From NCBI GenBank assembly GCA_002436115.1, contig DIXV01000017.1, positions 5,803-12,744 on the forward strand: 6,942 nucleotides of DNA, given 5' to 3'. The DNA comes from Streptococcus sp. UBA6071 (lineage in GTDB: Bacteria; Bacillota; Bacilli; Lactobacillales; Streptococcaceae). Under the pieces are notes generated by a model. It was not told the origin of the DNA, searched no databases, and saw only the letters and a list, made by a program, of their open reading frames with translations. Position 1 is the stretch's first letter. The number at the start of each line of letters is the position of its first letter. Below are positions 1 to 6,102 of this stretch, in pieces. A program made the position numbers and the translations under genes.

Positions 1-2009
1 GTCCTTCTACAGATGCGACCTTGACTGCCCGTCTTATTGATCGCCCAATCCGTCCCATGTTTGCAGAAGGTTTCCGAAACGAAGTCCAGGTTATCAATAC
101 GGTTCTTTCTTACGACGAAAAGGCTAGTGCTCCCATGGCTGCCATGTTCGGTTCCTCATTAGCATTAGCCATCTCAGATATCCCATTTGAAGGGCCTATC
201 GCTGGTGTCCAAGTTGGCTATGTTGATGGTCAGCTACTGGTCAATCCAGATCCTGACCAACAAGAAAAATCATCGCTTGATTTAATTGTAGCAGGAAATT
301 CCGACGCCATTAACATGGTTGAGTCGGGAGCTCAAGAGCTTTCGGAAGAGATCATGTTGGAGGCTCTGCTATTTGGTCATCAGGAAATCCAAAAACTATT
401 GGACTTCCAAAACCAAATTGTGGCAGCCGTTGCCAAAGAGAAAGTAACCGTTGAGTTGCTTCAGGTAGATGAAGCACTTCAATCAGAAATTGTAGCTGCC
501 TATAACAAGGATCTTCAGTTAGCTGTCCAAGTGGAAGAGAAACTGGCTCGAGAAGCTGCAACAATCGCTGTTCGTGATCGTGTCATCGCAGATTACGAAG
601 CGAAGTTTGAAGGCCACGAAGATGTCGACACCATTATGCGAGATGTTGCTGAAATCCTAGAACAAATGGAACACGAAGAGGTTCGTCGTCTCATTACTGA
701 GGACAAGATTCGTCCAGATGGGCGTCGAGTAGATGAGATTCGTCCGCTAGATGCTGAGGTGGATTACCTACCAAATGTTCATGGTTCAGGCCTCTTCACA
801 CGTGGCCAAACCCAAGCTCTCTCTATTTTGACCCTAGCCCCTATGAGTGATACTCAGATTATTGATGGTCTTGGAACGGACTATAAGAAGCGTTTCCTTC
901 ATCATTATAATTTCCCGCAATACTCTGTCGGTGAGACAGGACGTTACGGAGCACCAGGTCGTCGTGAAATTGGTCACGGAGCCTTAGGGGAACGTGCTTT
1001 AGAGCAAGTTCTACCAAGCTTTGAAGAATTTCCTTATGCCATCCGCTTGGTGGCAGAAGTCTTGGAGTCCAATGGCTCATCTTCACAAGCATCAATTACG
1101 GCTGGCACCCTAGCTCTTATGGCTGGTGGCGTACCTATTAAGGCACCTGTTGCAGGGATTGCTATGGGCTTGATCTCAGACGGGACGAATCACACCGTCT
1201 TGACTGATATCCAGGGCTTGGAGGATCACTTTGGTGATATGGACTTCAAAGTGGCAGGGACTCGTGAAGGGATCACAGCCTTACAGATGGATATCAAGAT
1301 TTCAGGCATCACTCCAGAGATTTTGTCGGAAGCTCTGGCTCAGGCCAAGAAAGCCCGTTTTGAAATCTTAGATGTGATTGAGGCAACAATTGCTGAACCA
1401 AGACCTGACCTAGCCCCAAGTGCACCTAAGATTGATACCATTACGATTGATGTCAGCAAGATTAAGGTGGTTATCGGTAAAGGAGGCGAAACCATTGATA
1501 AAATTATCGCTGAAACAGGTGTGAAAATTGACATTGATGACGAAGGAAATGTTTCGATCTACTCTAACGATCGTGAAGCAATCGAAGCCACAAAAGTCAT
1601 TATTCAAAACTTGGTGCGAGAAGCAAAGGTAGGAGAGGTCTTCACATCTAAAGTGGTACGGATTGAGAAATTTGGAGCTTTTGTTAACCTTTTTGAACGG
1701 ACAGATGCCTTGGTTCATATTTCTGAAATGTCTTGGGGAAGAACCAATCAGGTGGAAGATTTGTTGGCGATTGGTGACGAAGTAGATGTGAAAATCATCA
1801 AGATCGACGATAAGGGTCGTGTGGATGCTTCTATGAAAGCTTTGCTGCCAAAGCCAGAGGGTTATGAGGAGCCTAAAAAGTTTGAAAGGAACAACCGCAA
1901 CCAAGGTCACAAGCCAAACCATCACAAGAAGCCACAGGGGCATGATGCTAAAAATAGTTTTGGTGGTCTACGGATGTACGAACACAAGAAGAATACCAAA
2001 GAAGATTAG
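1..2009 (+). CDS. pnp: Polynucleotide phosphorylase (PNPase), 5'-truncated by window edge
   Basis: PNPase degrades RNA 3' to 5' with phosphate, releasing nucleoside diphosphates, and acts as a trimer in the cytoplasm. The frame is open from base 3 (PSTDAT before the TTG at 21), so that TTG is an internal leucine and not a start; about 80 residues are missing by comparison with pneumococcal PNPase. Counting the TTG codon as residue 1, the remainder of the first RNase PH fold and the helical linker come first. The second RNase PH core follows, with [15 protein letters not shown], the phosphate-binding GSSS at 352-355, and D402, D408 and K410, which match the E. coli catalytic D486, D492 and K494. 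A KH domain carries GKGG at 486-489, and an S1 domain spans about 537-612 ([18 protein letters not shown]). The last 50 residues form a hydrophilic Lys/His/Asn-rich tail ending in KKNTKED. All catalytic motifs are intact. The stop lies just before cysE, so the two are probably cotranscribed. Confidence 0.97.
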   Translation, partial: PSTDATLTARLIDRPIRPMFAEGFRNEVQVINTVLSYDEKASAPMAAMFGSSLALAISDIPFEGPIAGVQVGYVDGQLLVNPDPDQQEKSSLDLIVAGNSDAINMVESGAQELSEEIMLEALLFGHQEIQKLLDFQNQIVAAVAKEKVTVELLQVDEALQSEIVAAYNKDLQLAVQVEEKLAREAATIAVRDRVIADYEAKFEGHEDVDTIMRDVAEILEQMEHEEVRRLITEDKIRPDGRRVDEIRPLDAEVDYLPNVHGSGLFTRGQTQALSILTLAPMSDTQIIDGLGTDYKKRFLHHYNFPQYSVGETGRYGAPGRREIGHGALGERALEQVLPSFEEFPYAIRLVAEVLESNGSSSQASITAGTLALMAGGVPIKAPVAGIAMGLISDGTNHTVLTDIQGLEDHFGDMDFKVAGTREGITALQMDIKISGITPEILSEALAQAKKARFEILDVIEATIAEPRPDLAPSAPKIDTITIDVSKIKVVIGKGGETIDKIIAETGVKIDIDDEGNVSIYSNDREAIEATKVIIQNLVREAKVGEVFTSKVVRIEKFGAFVNLFERTDALVHISEMSWGRTNQVEDLLAIGDEVDVKIIKIDDKGRVDASMKALLPKPEGYEEPKKFERNNRNQGHKPNHHKKPQGHDAKNSFGGLRMYEHKKNTKED

Positions 2010-2012
2010 GAG
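2008..2012 (+). promoter_or_regulatory. Shine-Dalgarno of cysE, overlapping the pnp stop codon
   Basis: AGGAG begins inside the TAG stop of pnp. It lies only 2 bases from the ATG at 2015 but 8 bases from the ATG at 2021. The spacing therefore favours 2021 as the cysE start and suggests translational coupling with pnp. Confidence 0.75.
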
Positions 2013-2020
2013 AAATGCTT

Positions 2021-2605
2021 ATGGGCTGGTGGAAAGAAACCATTGATATTGTTAAAGTAAATGACCCAGCAGCTCGTACGAGTTTGGAAGTGCTTTTGAC
2101 ATACCCAGGGATAAAAGCCTTAGCGGCTCACCGACTTTCCCACTTTTTGTGGCGGCATAATTTCAAGCTATTAGCTCGGATGCATAGCCAATTCTGGCGA
2201 TTTTGGACTCAGATTGAGATTCATCCAGGGGCCCAGATTGCAGAAGGGGTGTTCATTGATCACGGTTCGGGATTAGTCATTGGAGAGACCGCTATTGTAG
2301 AAAAAGGGGTCATGCTCTACCACGGAGTGACTCTGGGAGGGACTGGTAAGGATCTCGGCAAACGCCATCCGACCGTTCGAGAGGGGGCGCTTGTCTCTGC
2401 CCATTCTCAAATTATAGGTCCGATTGAAATTGGAAAAAATGCTAAGGTAGGAGCCGCAGCCGTTGTCCTGTCAGATGTCCCAGAAGATGTGACAGTGGTG
2501 GGTGTTCCCGCTAAGATAGTAAGGATCCACGGCGAAAAAGACGGACCAACCATTAAGAATTTAGAGGAAATTCGAGAAGAATCCTATTATTCGTCTAAGT
2601 TATAA
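2021..2605 (+). CDS. cysE: Serine O-acetyltransferase
   Basis: CysE transfers acetyl from acetyl-CoA to L-serine, giving O-acetylserine, the acceptor for sulfide in cysteine synthesis. The 194-residue protein has a short N-terminal helical domain (MGWWKETIDIVK, residues 1-62) and then a left-handed beta-helix of hexapeptide repeats from about 65 to 168. Catalytic-site signatures are IDHGSG with D80 and H81 (E. coli D157/H158), GGTGK at 106-110, RHP at 115-117, and GVPAKIV near the end of the helix. E66 occupies the place of E. coli D143; glutamate there is also found in other Gram-positive CysE proteins. The short length compared with about 270 residues in E. coli reflects the reduced N-terminal domain usual in Gram-positives. 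I prefer the ATG at 2021 over the one at 2015 because of Shine-Dalgarno spacing and because pneumococcal CysE, as I recall it, begins MGWW. The gene follows pnp with no room for its own promoter. Confidence 0.95.
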   Translation: MGWWKETIDIVKVNDPAARTSLEVLLTYPGIKALAAHRLSHFLWRHNFKLLARMHSQFWRFWTQIEIHPGAQIAEGVFIDHGSGLVIGETAIVEKGVMLYHGVTLGGTGKDLGKRHPTVREGALVSAHSQIIGPIEIGKNAKVGAAAVVLSDVPEDVTVVGVPAKIVRIHGEKDGPTIKNLEEIREESYYSSKL

Positions 2606-2736
2606 GCATGAGCTTGGTCTACGAATTGGGGTATTGGTCTTAGCACCCCTTCTCAAGTGTCTGCAGTCCATATCTAAGCTTGAAAGGATAGCCTTTTCAA
2701 GTGCGTTCTAAGCATCACTTAAGAATTGGAGGAAAC
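2606..2736 (+). other. cysE-cysS intergenic leader with two possible hairpins
   Basis: These 131 bases hold no convincing gene. Two stem-loops can be drawn. The first pairs GGGGT (2628-2632) with ACCCC (2645-2649), extended by GAA/TTC across a 2-base bulge. The second pairs CTTGAAAGG (2679-2687) with CCTTTTCAAG (2692-2701) around an ATAG loop. Neither is followed by a T-run, so neither is a good terminator. TCAAGTG occurs twice (2653-2659 and 2697-2703), and AAGTG of either copy could pair with CACTT at 2716-2720. For the second copy this competes with the base of the second hairpin. No T-box signature and no strong promoter are seen. The region may carry an RNA element or a processing site, or may be the remains of a lost gene. 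Confidence 0.4.
2728..2733 (+). promoter_or_regulatory. Shine-Dalgarno of cysS
   Basis: GGAGGA stands 3 bases before the ATG at 2737, with its GGAGG core 4 bases away. It rules in 2737 as the start and rules out the upstream in-frame GTG at 2701, which has no such site and would add 12 residues (MRSKHHLRIGGN) unlike the family N-terminus. Confidence 0.85.
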
Positions 2737-4080
2737 ATGATTAAAATTTACGATACCTTAACCAGACGTCTGCGTCAATTTATCCCTATTACAGACAAGG
2801 TAGTCAATATGTATGTCTGTGGTCCTACTGTCTACAATTATATTCATATCGGAAATGCACGGAGTGTTGTCGCTTTTGACACGATCCGTCGCTATTTTGA
2901 GTATTCGGGCTACACGGTCAATTACATTTCCAATTTTACCGATGTTGATGATAAGATTATAAAAGGGGCTGCCCAAGCAGGCATGGGGACCAAAGAGTTT
3001 TCGGATAAATTCATTGCTGCTTTTATGGCAGATGTTCAGAAACTTGGTGTCAAACCCGCGACAAACCATCCGCGCGTTATTGATTATATGGATGAGATTA
3101 TCGTCTTTGTGCAGATTTTGATAGATAAAGGTTTTGCCTATGAAGCCAGTGGGGATGTTTACTTTCGTGTGGCTAAGTCTGAACAGTATGCCAGATTAGC
3201 TAATAAGACCTTGAGTGAACTTGAAGTTGGTGCCAGTGGTCGTGTGGACAAATTGTCAACTGTAAAGGAGCATCCTTTTGATTTTGCACTTTGGAAGACC
3301 GCTAAATCAGGGGAAGTTTCTTGGAGCAGTCCTTGGGGAGATGGTCGACCAGGCTGGCATATCGAATGCTCTGTTATGGCAACGGAACTTCTTGGCGACA
3401 CTATAGATATTCATGGAGGTGGGGCAGACTTGGAGTTTCCTCATCATACCAATGAAATTGCCCAATCAGAAGCCAAGACAGGTAAGTCTTTTGCTAATTA
3501 CTGGATGCACAATGCAATGCTCAACATTGATAATGAAAAAATGTCTAAGTCTCTGGGAAACTTCGTAACCGCACACGAGATGTTGGAGACGATTGACGGT
3601 CAAGTCTTGCGTTTTTTCCTTGCAACTCAGCACTATCGTCGTCCTCTTAATTATACTGAGAAGGCTATTGAAGATGCCGAGATTAACCTCAAGTACTTAA
3701 AGAACACCTTCACTCAGCCCTTTACTCAAAAGGTAGATGAGATCGGTCTGGAAAGCTTTTTAGTAGCGTTTAGCCAAGCGATGAACGATGATTTTAATAC
3801 GGCTAATGGGATTACCGTTGTCTTTGACTTAGCCAAATGGATTAATTCGGGAAATTATAATCATCGTATCAAACAGGCCTTTTCCAAGATGTTAGAAGTA
3901 TTTGGCATCGTTTTTGAGGAAGAGGTGCTGGATAGCGAGATTGAACAATTGATAGAGAAACGTCAAGCAGCGCGTGCTAAGAAGGATTTTGTGACGGCAG
4001 ATGAAATTCGTGAGATATTAGAAGCTAAAGGGATTAAACTGTTAGATACTAAGGAGGGGGTGAGGTGGATTCGTGACTGA
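2737..4080 (+). CDS. cysS: Cysteinyl-tRNA synthetase
   Basis: CysS is a class I aminoacyl-tRNA synthetase that activates cysteine with ATP and charges tRNA-Cys in the cytoplasm. At 447 residues it has the same length I recall for pneumococcal CysS. The N-terminus MIKIYDTLTRR leads into the Rossmann catalytic domain. The class I HIGH motif appears as HIGN at 37-40, and KMSKS is at 268-272. The active-site zinc ligands that discriminate cysteine are all present: C28, C211, H236 and E240 (WHIECSVM, EFPHHTNEIAQSEA). The C-terminal DALR-like and anticodon-binding part ends in LLDTKEGVRWIRD. No defect is seen. Placing it after cysE pairs cysteine supply with its use in translation, an arrangement also known from Bacillus gltX-cysE-cysS. 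Its 3' end overlaps mrnC by 8 bases, which suggests coupled translation. Confidence 0.97.
   Translation: MIKIYDTLTRRLRQFIPITDKVVNMYVCGPTVYNYIHIGNARSVVAFDTIRRYFEYSGYTVNYISNFTDVDDKIIKGAAQAGMGTKEFSDKFIAAFMADVQKLGVKPATNHPRVIDYMDEIIVFVQILIDKGFAYEASGDVYFRVAKSEQYARLANKTLSELEVGASGRVDKLSTVKEHPFDFALWKTAKSGEVSWSSPWGDGRPGWHIECSVMATELLGDTIDIHGGGADLEFPHHTNEIAQSEAKTGKSFANYWMHNAMLNIDNEKMSKSLGNFVTAHEMLETIDGQVLRFFLATQHYRRPLNYTEKAIEDAEINLKYLKNTFTQPFTQKVDEIGLESFLVAFSQAMNDDFNTANGITVVFDLAKWINSGNYNHRIKQAFSKMLEVFGIVFEEEVLDSEIEQLIEKRQAARAKKDFVTADEIREILEAKGIKLLDTKEGVRWIRD
4062..4068 (+). promoter_or_regulatory. Shine-Dalgarno for the GTG start of mrnC
   Basis: GAGGTGG ends 4 bases before the GTG at 4073. A stronger-looking AAGGAGGGGG (4051-4060) lies too far upstream for a standard site, its core being 15 bases away. 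Both sit inside the last codons of cysS. A stop in the mrnC frame at 4061-4063 leaves the GTG at 4073 as the only reasonable start. Confidence 0.65.
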
Positions 4081-4489
4081 ATTAGATGTCAGGCTAATTA
4101 ATGGCATTGCCCTAGCTTTTGAAGGCGATGCTGTTTATTCGATGTATATCCGAAGACACTTGATTTTTCAAGGACTGACGAAACCGAATCAACTACACCA
4201 AACAGCAACCCGCTACGTTTCTGCTAAGGCACAAGCTACGATTGTTGAGGGGCTGTTAACCTCCGGATTTTTAACAGAGGAGGAAGTGCTTATTTATAAA
4301 CGGGGTCGAAATGCCAATAGTTATACCAAGGCTAAGAATGTTGGGACGATCACTTATCGCATGTCCACGGGTTTTGAAGCCATTATAGGCTACCTACATA
4401 TGACCGGTCAAATAGCACGTCTGGAAGAGCTTATTGCCTGCTGTATCGCAGAGGTGGAAAAGAAGAAAACTGCCACAAGACTTAACTAA
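4073..4489 (+). CDS. mrnC: Mini-ribonuclease III
   Basis: Mini-III is a compact RNase III catalytic domain without a double-stranded-RNA-binding domain. In Bacillus it matures 23S rRNA by cutting the stem formed by its precursor ends, with ribosomal protein L3 assisting. The 138-residue product carries the family signatures: ALAFEGDAVY with the metal-binding aspartate D19, a VSAKAQA segment near 49-55, YKRGRN at 75-80, and MSTGFEAIIGYLHM with glutamate E102, equivalent to the second acidic catalytic residue. The product ends in a basic stretch (VEKKKTATRLN), slightly longer than the pneumococcal protein as I recall it. The GTG start lies within the end of cysS, so expression is probably coupled to the synthetase. 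No terminator is visible directly after the gene. Confidence 0.94.
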   Translation: MTELDVRLINGIALAFEGDAVYSMYIRRHLIFQGLTKPNQLHQTATRYVSAKAQATIVEGLLTSGFLTEEEVLIYKRGRNANSYTKAKNVGTITYRMSTGFEAIIGYLHMTGQIARLEELIACCIAEVEKKKTATRLN

Positions 4490-4502
4490 TCTTCATAAAA
4501 GC

Positions 4503-4531
4503 TTTCATTGGCCTTTAATTTATGCTACAAT
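4503..4531 (+). promoter_or_regulatory. Extended -10 promoter for the membrane-protein gene
   Basis: TGCTACAAT (4523-4531) is an extended -10 element matching TATAAT at five of six positions. TTTCAT (4503-4508) lies 17 bases upstream of the -10 hexamer as a weak -35. Transcription would start near 4538, leaving a leader of about 23 bases that includes the Shine-Dalgarno AAAGGA (4549-4554). A perfect TATAAT also occurs at 4539-4544, but a start from it, around 4551, would remove most of the ribosome-binding site. Confidence 0.6.
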
Positions 4532-4560
4532 AGGCTATTATAATCTAAAAAGGAAATATT

Positions 4561-5283
4561 ATGAATTTACAAAACAACTCTATCCACAAACAACGTCTCT
4601 TTTTTATAGCAGTCTCTGCTCTTGGAGCCATCGCTGCTTTTTTACCTTGGATAAACTACAATATATTTGGGCTTTCGGGTTCTATACAAGGGATTTCAGG
4701 TGATGGTGTCTTTACATTAGCCTTGTTTATCGCAGTTATCGTTGTGAATTCTTTAGGCCAGCGAAATCATCCCCTTGCAAAGGGACCTACAATCGCGACT
4801 GGTGTCTTAGGCCTCATTGCTGCACTAATCCCCTTTTATAATATAGTAAGTTTTCAAGGGGCCTTAGAAAGCACAAATAGCTATATGGCTGGTGTAGAAG
4901 ATCTCCTTAGTTCAGACATGTACAGCTTTGGTTTTGGTATGTGGTTGACGCTTATTTCAGGCCTAGTTATCACTGCTTATGCTATTTTTCTCTTCCTTCA
5001 ACTAAAAAAACAGCAATCAAGTGTGTTAAATAGTGATGCAGTTGTGCCCCCTGTCTCTACTAGCGCTGATGCTGGTAAAGAAATAGCAACTTTGGAAGGA
5101 GATGTTGAAAAAACAGCTGAGGAGAAGATATCCGAGAGCCAAGCTGACCAGACGGCAGAAATCCCTGAAGAATCAGAAAGTAAGAACGAAGAACCTGCTG
5201 AAAAGGAAGAAGTAAGTAGTGACTCCGCAACAGGAGCAAAGAGCCAAGCAGCTGTTTCTGAAGATACCCCATCAAATCTTTAA
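4561..5283 (+). CDS. Uncharacterised membrane protein: four predicted helices and an acidic cytoplasmic tail
   Basis: I do not recognise this gene. The 240-residue product has no cleavable signal peptide but four hydrophobic segments at about 12-30, 49-66, 77-96 and 122-147. A Gly-rich loop (GLSGSIQGISGDG) joins the first two, and a polar loop of about 25 residues joins the last two. The positive residues before helix 1 (HKQR), between helices 2 and 3 (QRNHPLAK) and after helix 4 (KK) predict both termini in the cytoplasm. From about 150 on, the protein is a low-complexity tail rich in Glu, Ser, Ala and Lys (about 16 Glu between 174 and 234). It carries no LPXTG or other anchor and is likely disordered. 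The FLPW-loop-GDG pattern resembles small membrane proteins of Firmicutes and Actinobacteria, but this gives no function. The ATG has AAAGGA 6 bases upstream, and the gene has its own promoter and terminator, so it forms a single-gene unit between mrnC and rlmB. Confidence 0.88.
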   Translation: MNLQNNSIHKQRLFFIAVSALGAIAAFLPWINYNIFGLSGSIQGISGDGVFTLALFIAVIVVNSLGQRNHPLAKGPTIATGVLGLIAALIPFYNIVSFQGALESTNSYMAGVEDLLSSDMYSFGFGMWLTLISGLVITAYAIFLFLQLKKQQSSVLNSDAVVPPVSTSADAGKEIATLEGDVEKTAEEKISESQADQTAEIPEESESKNEEPAEKEEVSSDSATGAKSQAAVSEDTPSNL

Positions 5284-5316
5284 GGCAGTCCGAAGGCTTA
5301 ATAATAAAATTATTTC

Positions 5317-5349
5317 AGGCATTAGGGGTTTCTCCCCAATGCCTTTTTT
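5317..5349 (+). terminator. Rho-independent terminator after the membrane-protein gene
   Basis: AGGCATT-A-GGGG (5317-5328) pairs with CCCCAATGCCT (5334-5344) around the loop TTTCT, with one bulged A in the left arm. The stem ends in a run of six T (5344-5349). It separates the membrane-protein unit from rlmB. A small AT-only stem-loop, AATAAT-AAA-ATTATT (5300-5314), lies just upstream and is probably not functional alone. Confidence 0.92.
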
Positions 5350-5357
5350 GGTATAAT
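5349..5357 (+). promoter_or_regulatory. Perfect extended -10 promoter of rlmB
   Basis: TGGTATAAT is a consensus TGN extension plus a consensus TATAAT (5352-5357). The -35 position at standard spacing falls within the terminator hairpin (TTTCTC at 5329-5334) and is poor, so the promoter would rely on the extended -10. Transcription is expected 6-7 bases after the hexamer, at 5363-5364, on or beside the A of the rlmB ATG. The first T is also the last T of the terminator run. Confidence 0.75.
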
Positions 5358-5361
5358 ACCA
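5349..5361. repeat. 13-base perfect palindrome over the rlmB -10 box
   Basis: TGGTAT-A-ATACCA is a perfect inverted repeat with a one-base centre, entirely covering the -10 hexamer. It could be an operator, or simply a chance extension of the self-similar TATAAT sequence. Confidence 0.6.
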
Positions 5362-5363
5362 TT

Positions 5364-6092
5364 ATGGAAAATAACGATATTGTCTATGGTGTACATGCTG
5401 TAACAGAAAGATTAACCGTTAATACCGGAAATAAGCTTTATATTCAGGATGACTTGCGGGGTCCGAGAGTTGATAAGATTAAGGAATTAGCGGCACAAAA
5501 AAAAGTTTCGATTTCTTGGACAACAAAGAAGGCTCTGTCCGAGATGACTGACGGAGCAGTCCATCAGGGCTTTGTCCTCAAGGTGTCCGAGTTTGCCTAT
5601 AAGGATCTGTCGGTACTATTGGAAAAGGCAAACCAAGAGGAGAATCCTCTTATTCTTATTTTAGATAGCTTGACCGATCCCCACAATTTGGGGTCTATTT
5701 TACGAACTGCTGATGCGACCAATGTTTGTGGGGTCATCATCCCAAAACACCGTGCCGTTGGAGTGACACCTGTTGTCGTTAAAACCTCTTCAGGTGCAGT
5801 TGAGCATGTTCCAATTACTCGTGTGACAAACCTCAGTCAAACCTTGGATACACTCAAAGCCGAAGGCTTCTGGATATTTGGGACAGATATAGATGGGACT
5901 CCCTCTACGCAATGGAATACGAAAGGAAAACTTGCTCTTATTATCGGTAATGAGGGCAAAGGTATCTCTGTCAATATCAAAAAACAAGTTGATGAGATGA
6001 TTAGTGTTCCCATGAGTGGACATGTACAAAGTCTTAATGCTAGTGTGGCAGCAGCTATTCTCATGTACGAAGTGTATCGCAATAGAAAATAA
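5364..6092 (+). CDS. rlmB: 23S rRNA 2'-O-ribose methyltransferase, TrmH/SpoU family
   Basis: RlmB-type enzymes methylate the ribose of a guanosine in the 23S rRNA peptidyl-transferase loop (G2251 in E. coli) using S-adenosylmethionine. The 242-residue product has the N-terminal RNA-binding substrate domain (IVYGVHAVTERL, about 1-77) and a C-terminal SPOUT knot domain. The three SPOUT motifs are complete: LTDPHNLGSILRTADA with N108 and R114, ALIIGNEGKGIS at 191-202, and VPMSGHVQSLNASVAAAILMYE at about 215-236. The start at 5364 is fixed by the conserved N-terminus NDIVYGVHAV right after it, and no alternative start is present nearby. There is no Shine-Dalgarno before the ATG, and the -10 box predicts a leaderless transcript. 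degV follows 10 bases later and is likely cotranscribed. RlmB is the likeliest member; other SpoU-family rRNA methyltransferases are possible. Confidence 0.93.
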   Translation: MENNDIVYGVHAVTERLTVNTGNKLYIQDDLRGPRVDKIKELAAQKKVSISWTTKKALSEMTDGAVHQGFVLKVSEFAYKDLSVLLEKANQEENPLILILDSLTDPHNLGSILRTADATNVCGVIIPKHRAVGVTPVVVKTSSGAVEHVPITRVTNLSQTLDTLKAEGFWIFGTDIDGTPSTQWNTKGKLALIIGNEGKGISVNIKKQVDEMISVPMSGHVQSLNASVAAAILMYEVYRNRK

Positions 6093-6102
6093 AAGGAAAT
6101 TT

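Noticed and set aside
21..23. TTG as the start of a 662-residue PNPase
   Set aside because: The frame is open upstream and reads [11 protein letters not shown], the internal PNPase sequence; the gene is simply cut by the window edge.
1410..1943. 177-codon antisense open frame within pnp
   Set aside because: It lies wholly opposite a strongly conserved coding sequence (KH and S1 domains) and its translation resembles no protein family.
2679..2701. Intrinsic terminator after cysE
   Set aside because: The hairpin is AT-rich with a bulge, and AGTGCG-like sequence rather than a T-run follows it.
2701..2736. Upstream GTG start for cysS adding 12 residues
   Set aside because: It has no Shine-Dalgarno, lies in a hairpin arm, and adds residues unlike the family; ATG 2737 has GGAGGA before it and the standard MIKIYD start.
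2606..2736. A cysteine T-box or a Cys-containing leader peptide before cysS
   Set aside because: No T-box consensus (TGGNACCGCG-like) is present, and the short frame at 2608 encodes no cysteine.
4539..4544. TATAAT as the main -10 box for the membrane-protein gene
   Set aside because: A start about 7 bases downstream would fall on the Shine-Dalgarno; the extended -10 at 4523-4531 gives a usable leader.
4434..4703. 89-codon plus-strand frame bridging mrnC and the membrane-protein gene
   Set aside because: It overlaps two better-supported genes in another frame, crosses the promoter, and has no ribosome-binding site.
5060..5275. Antisense open frame opposite the acidic tail
   Set aside because: The low-complexity GAA/GAG-rich tail leaves few stops on the other strand; the Leu/Ser/Gln-rich product is an artefact of composition.
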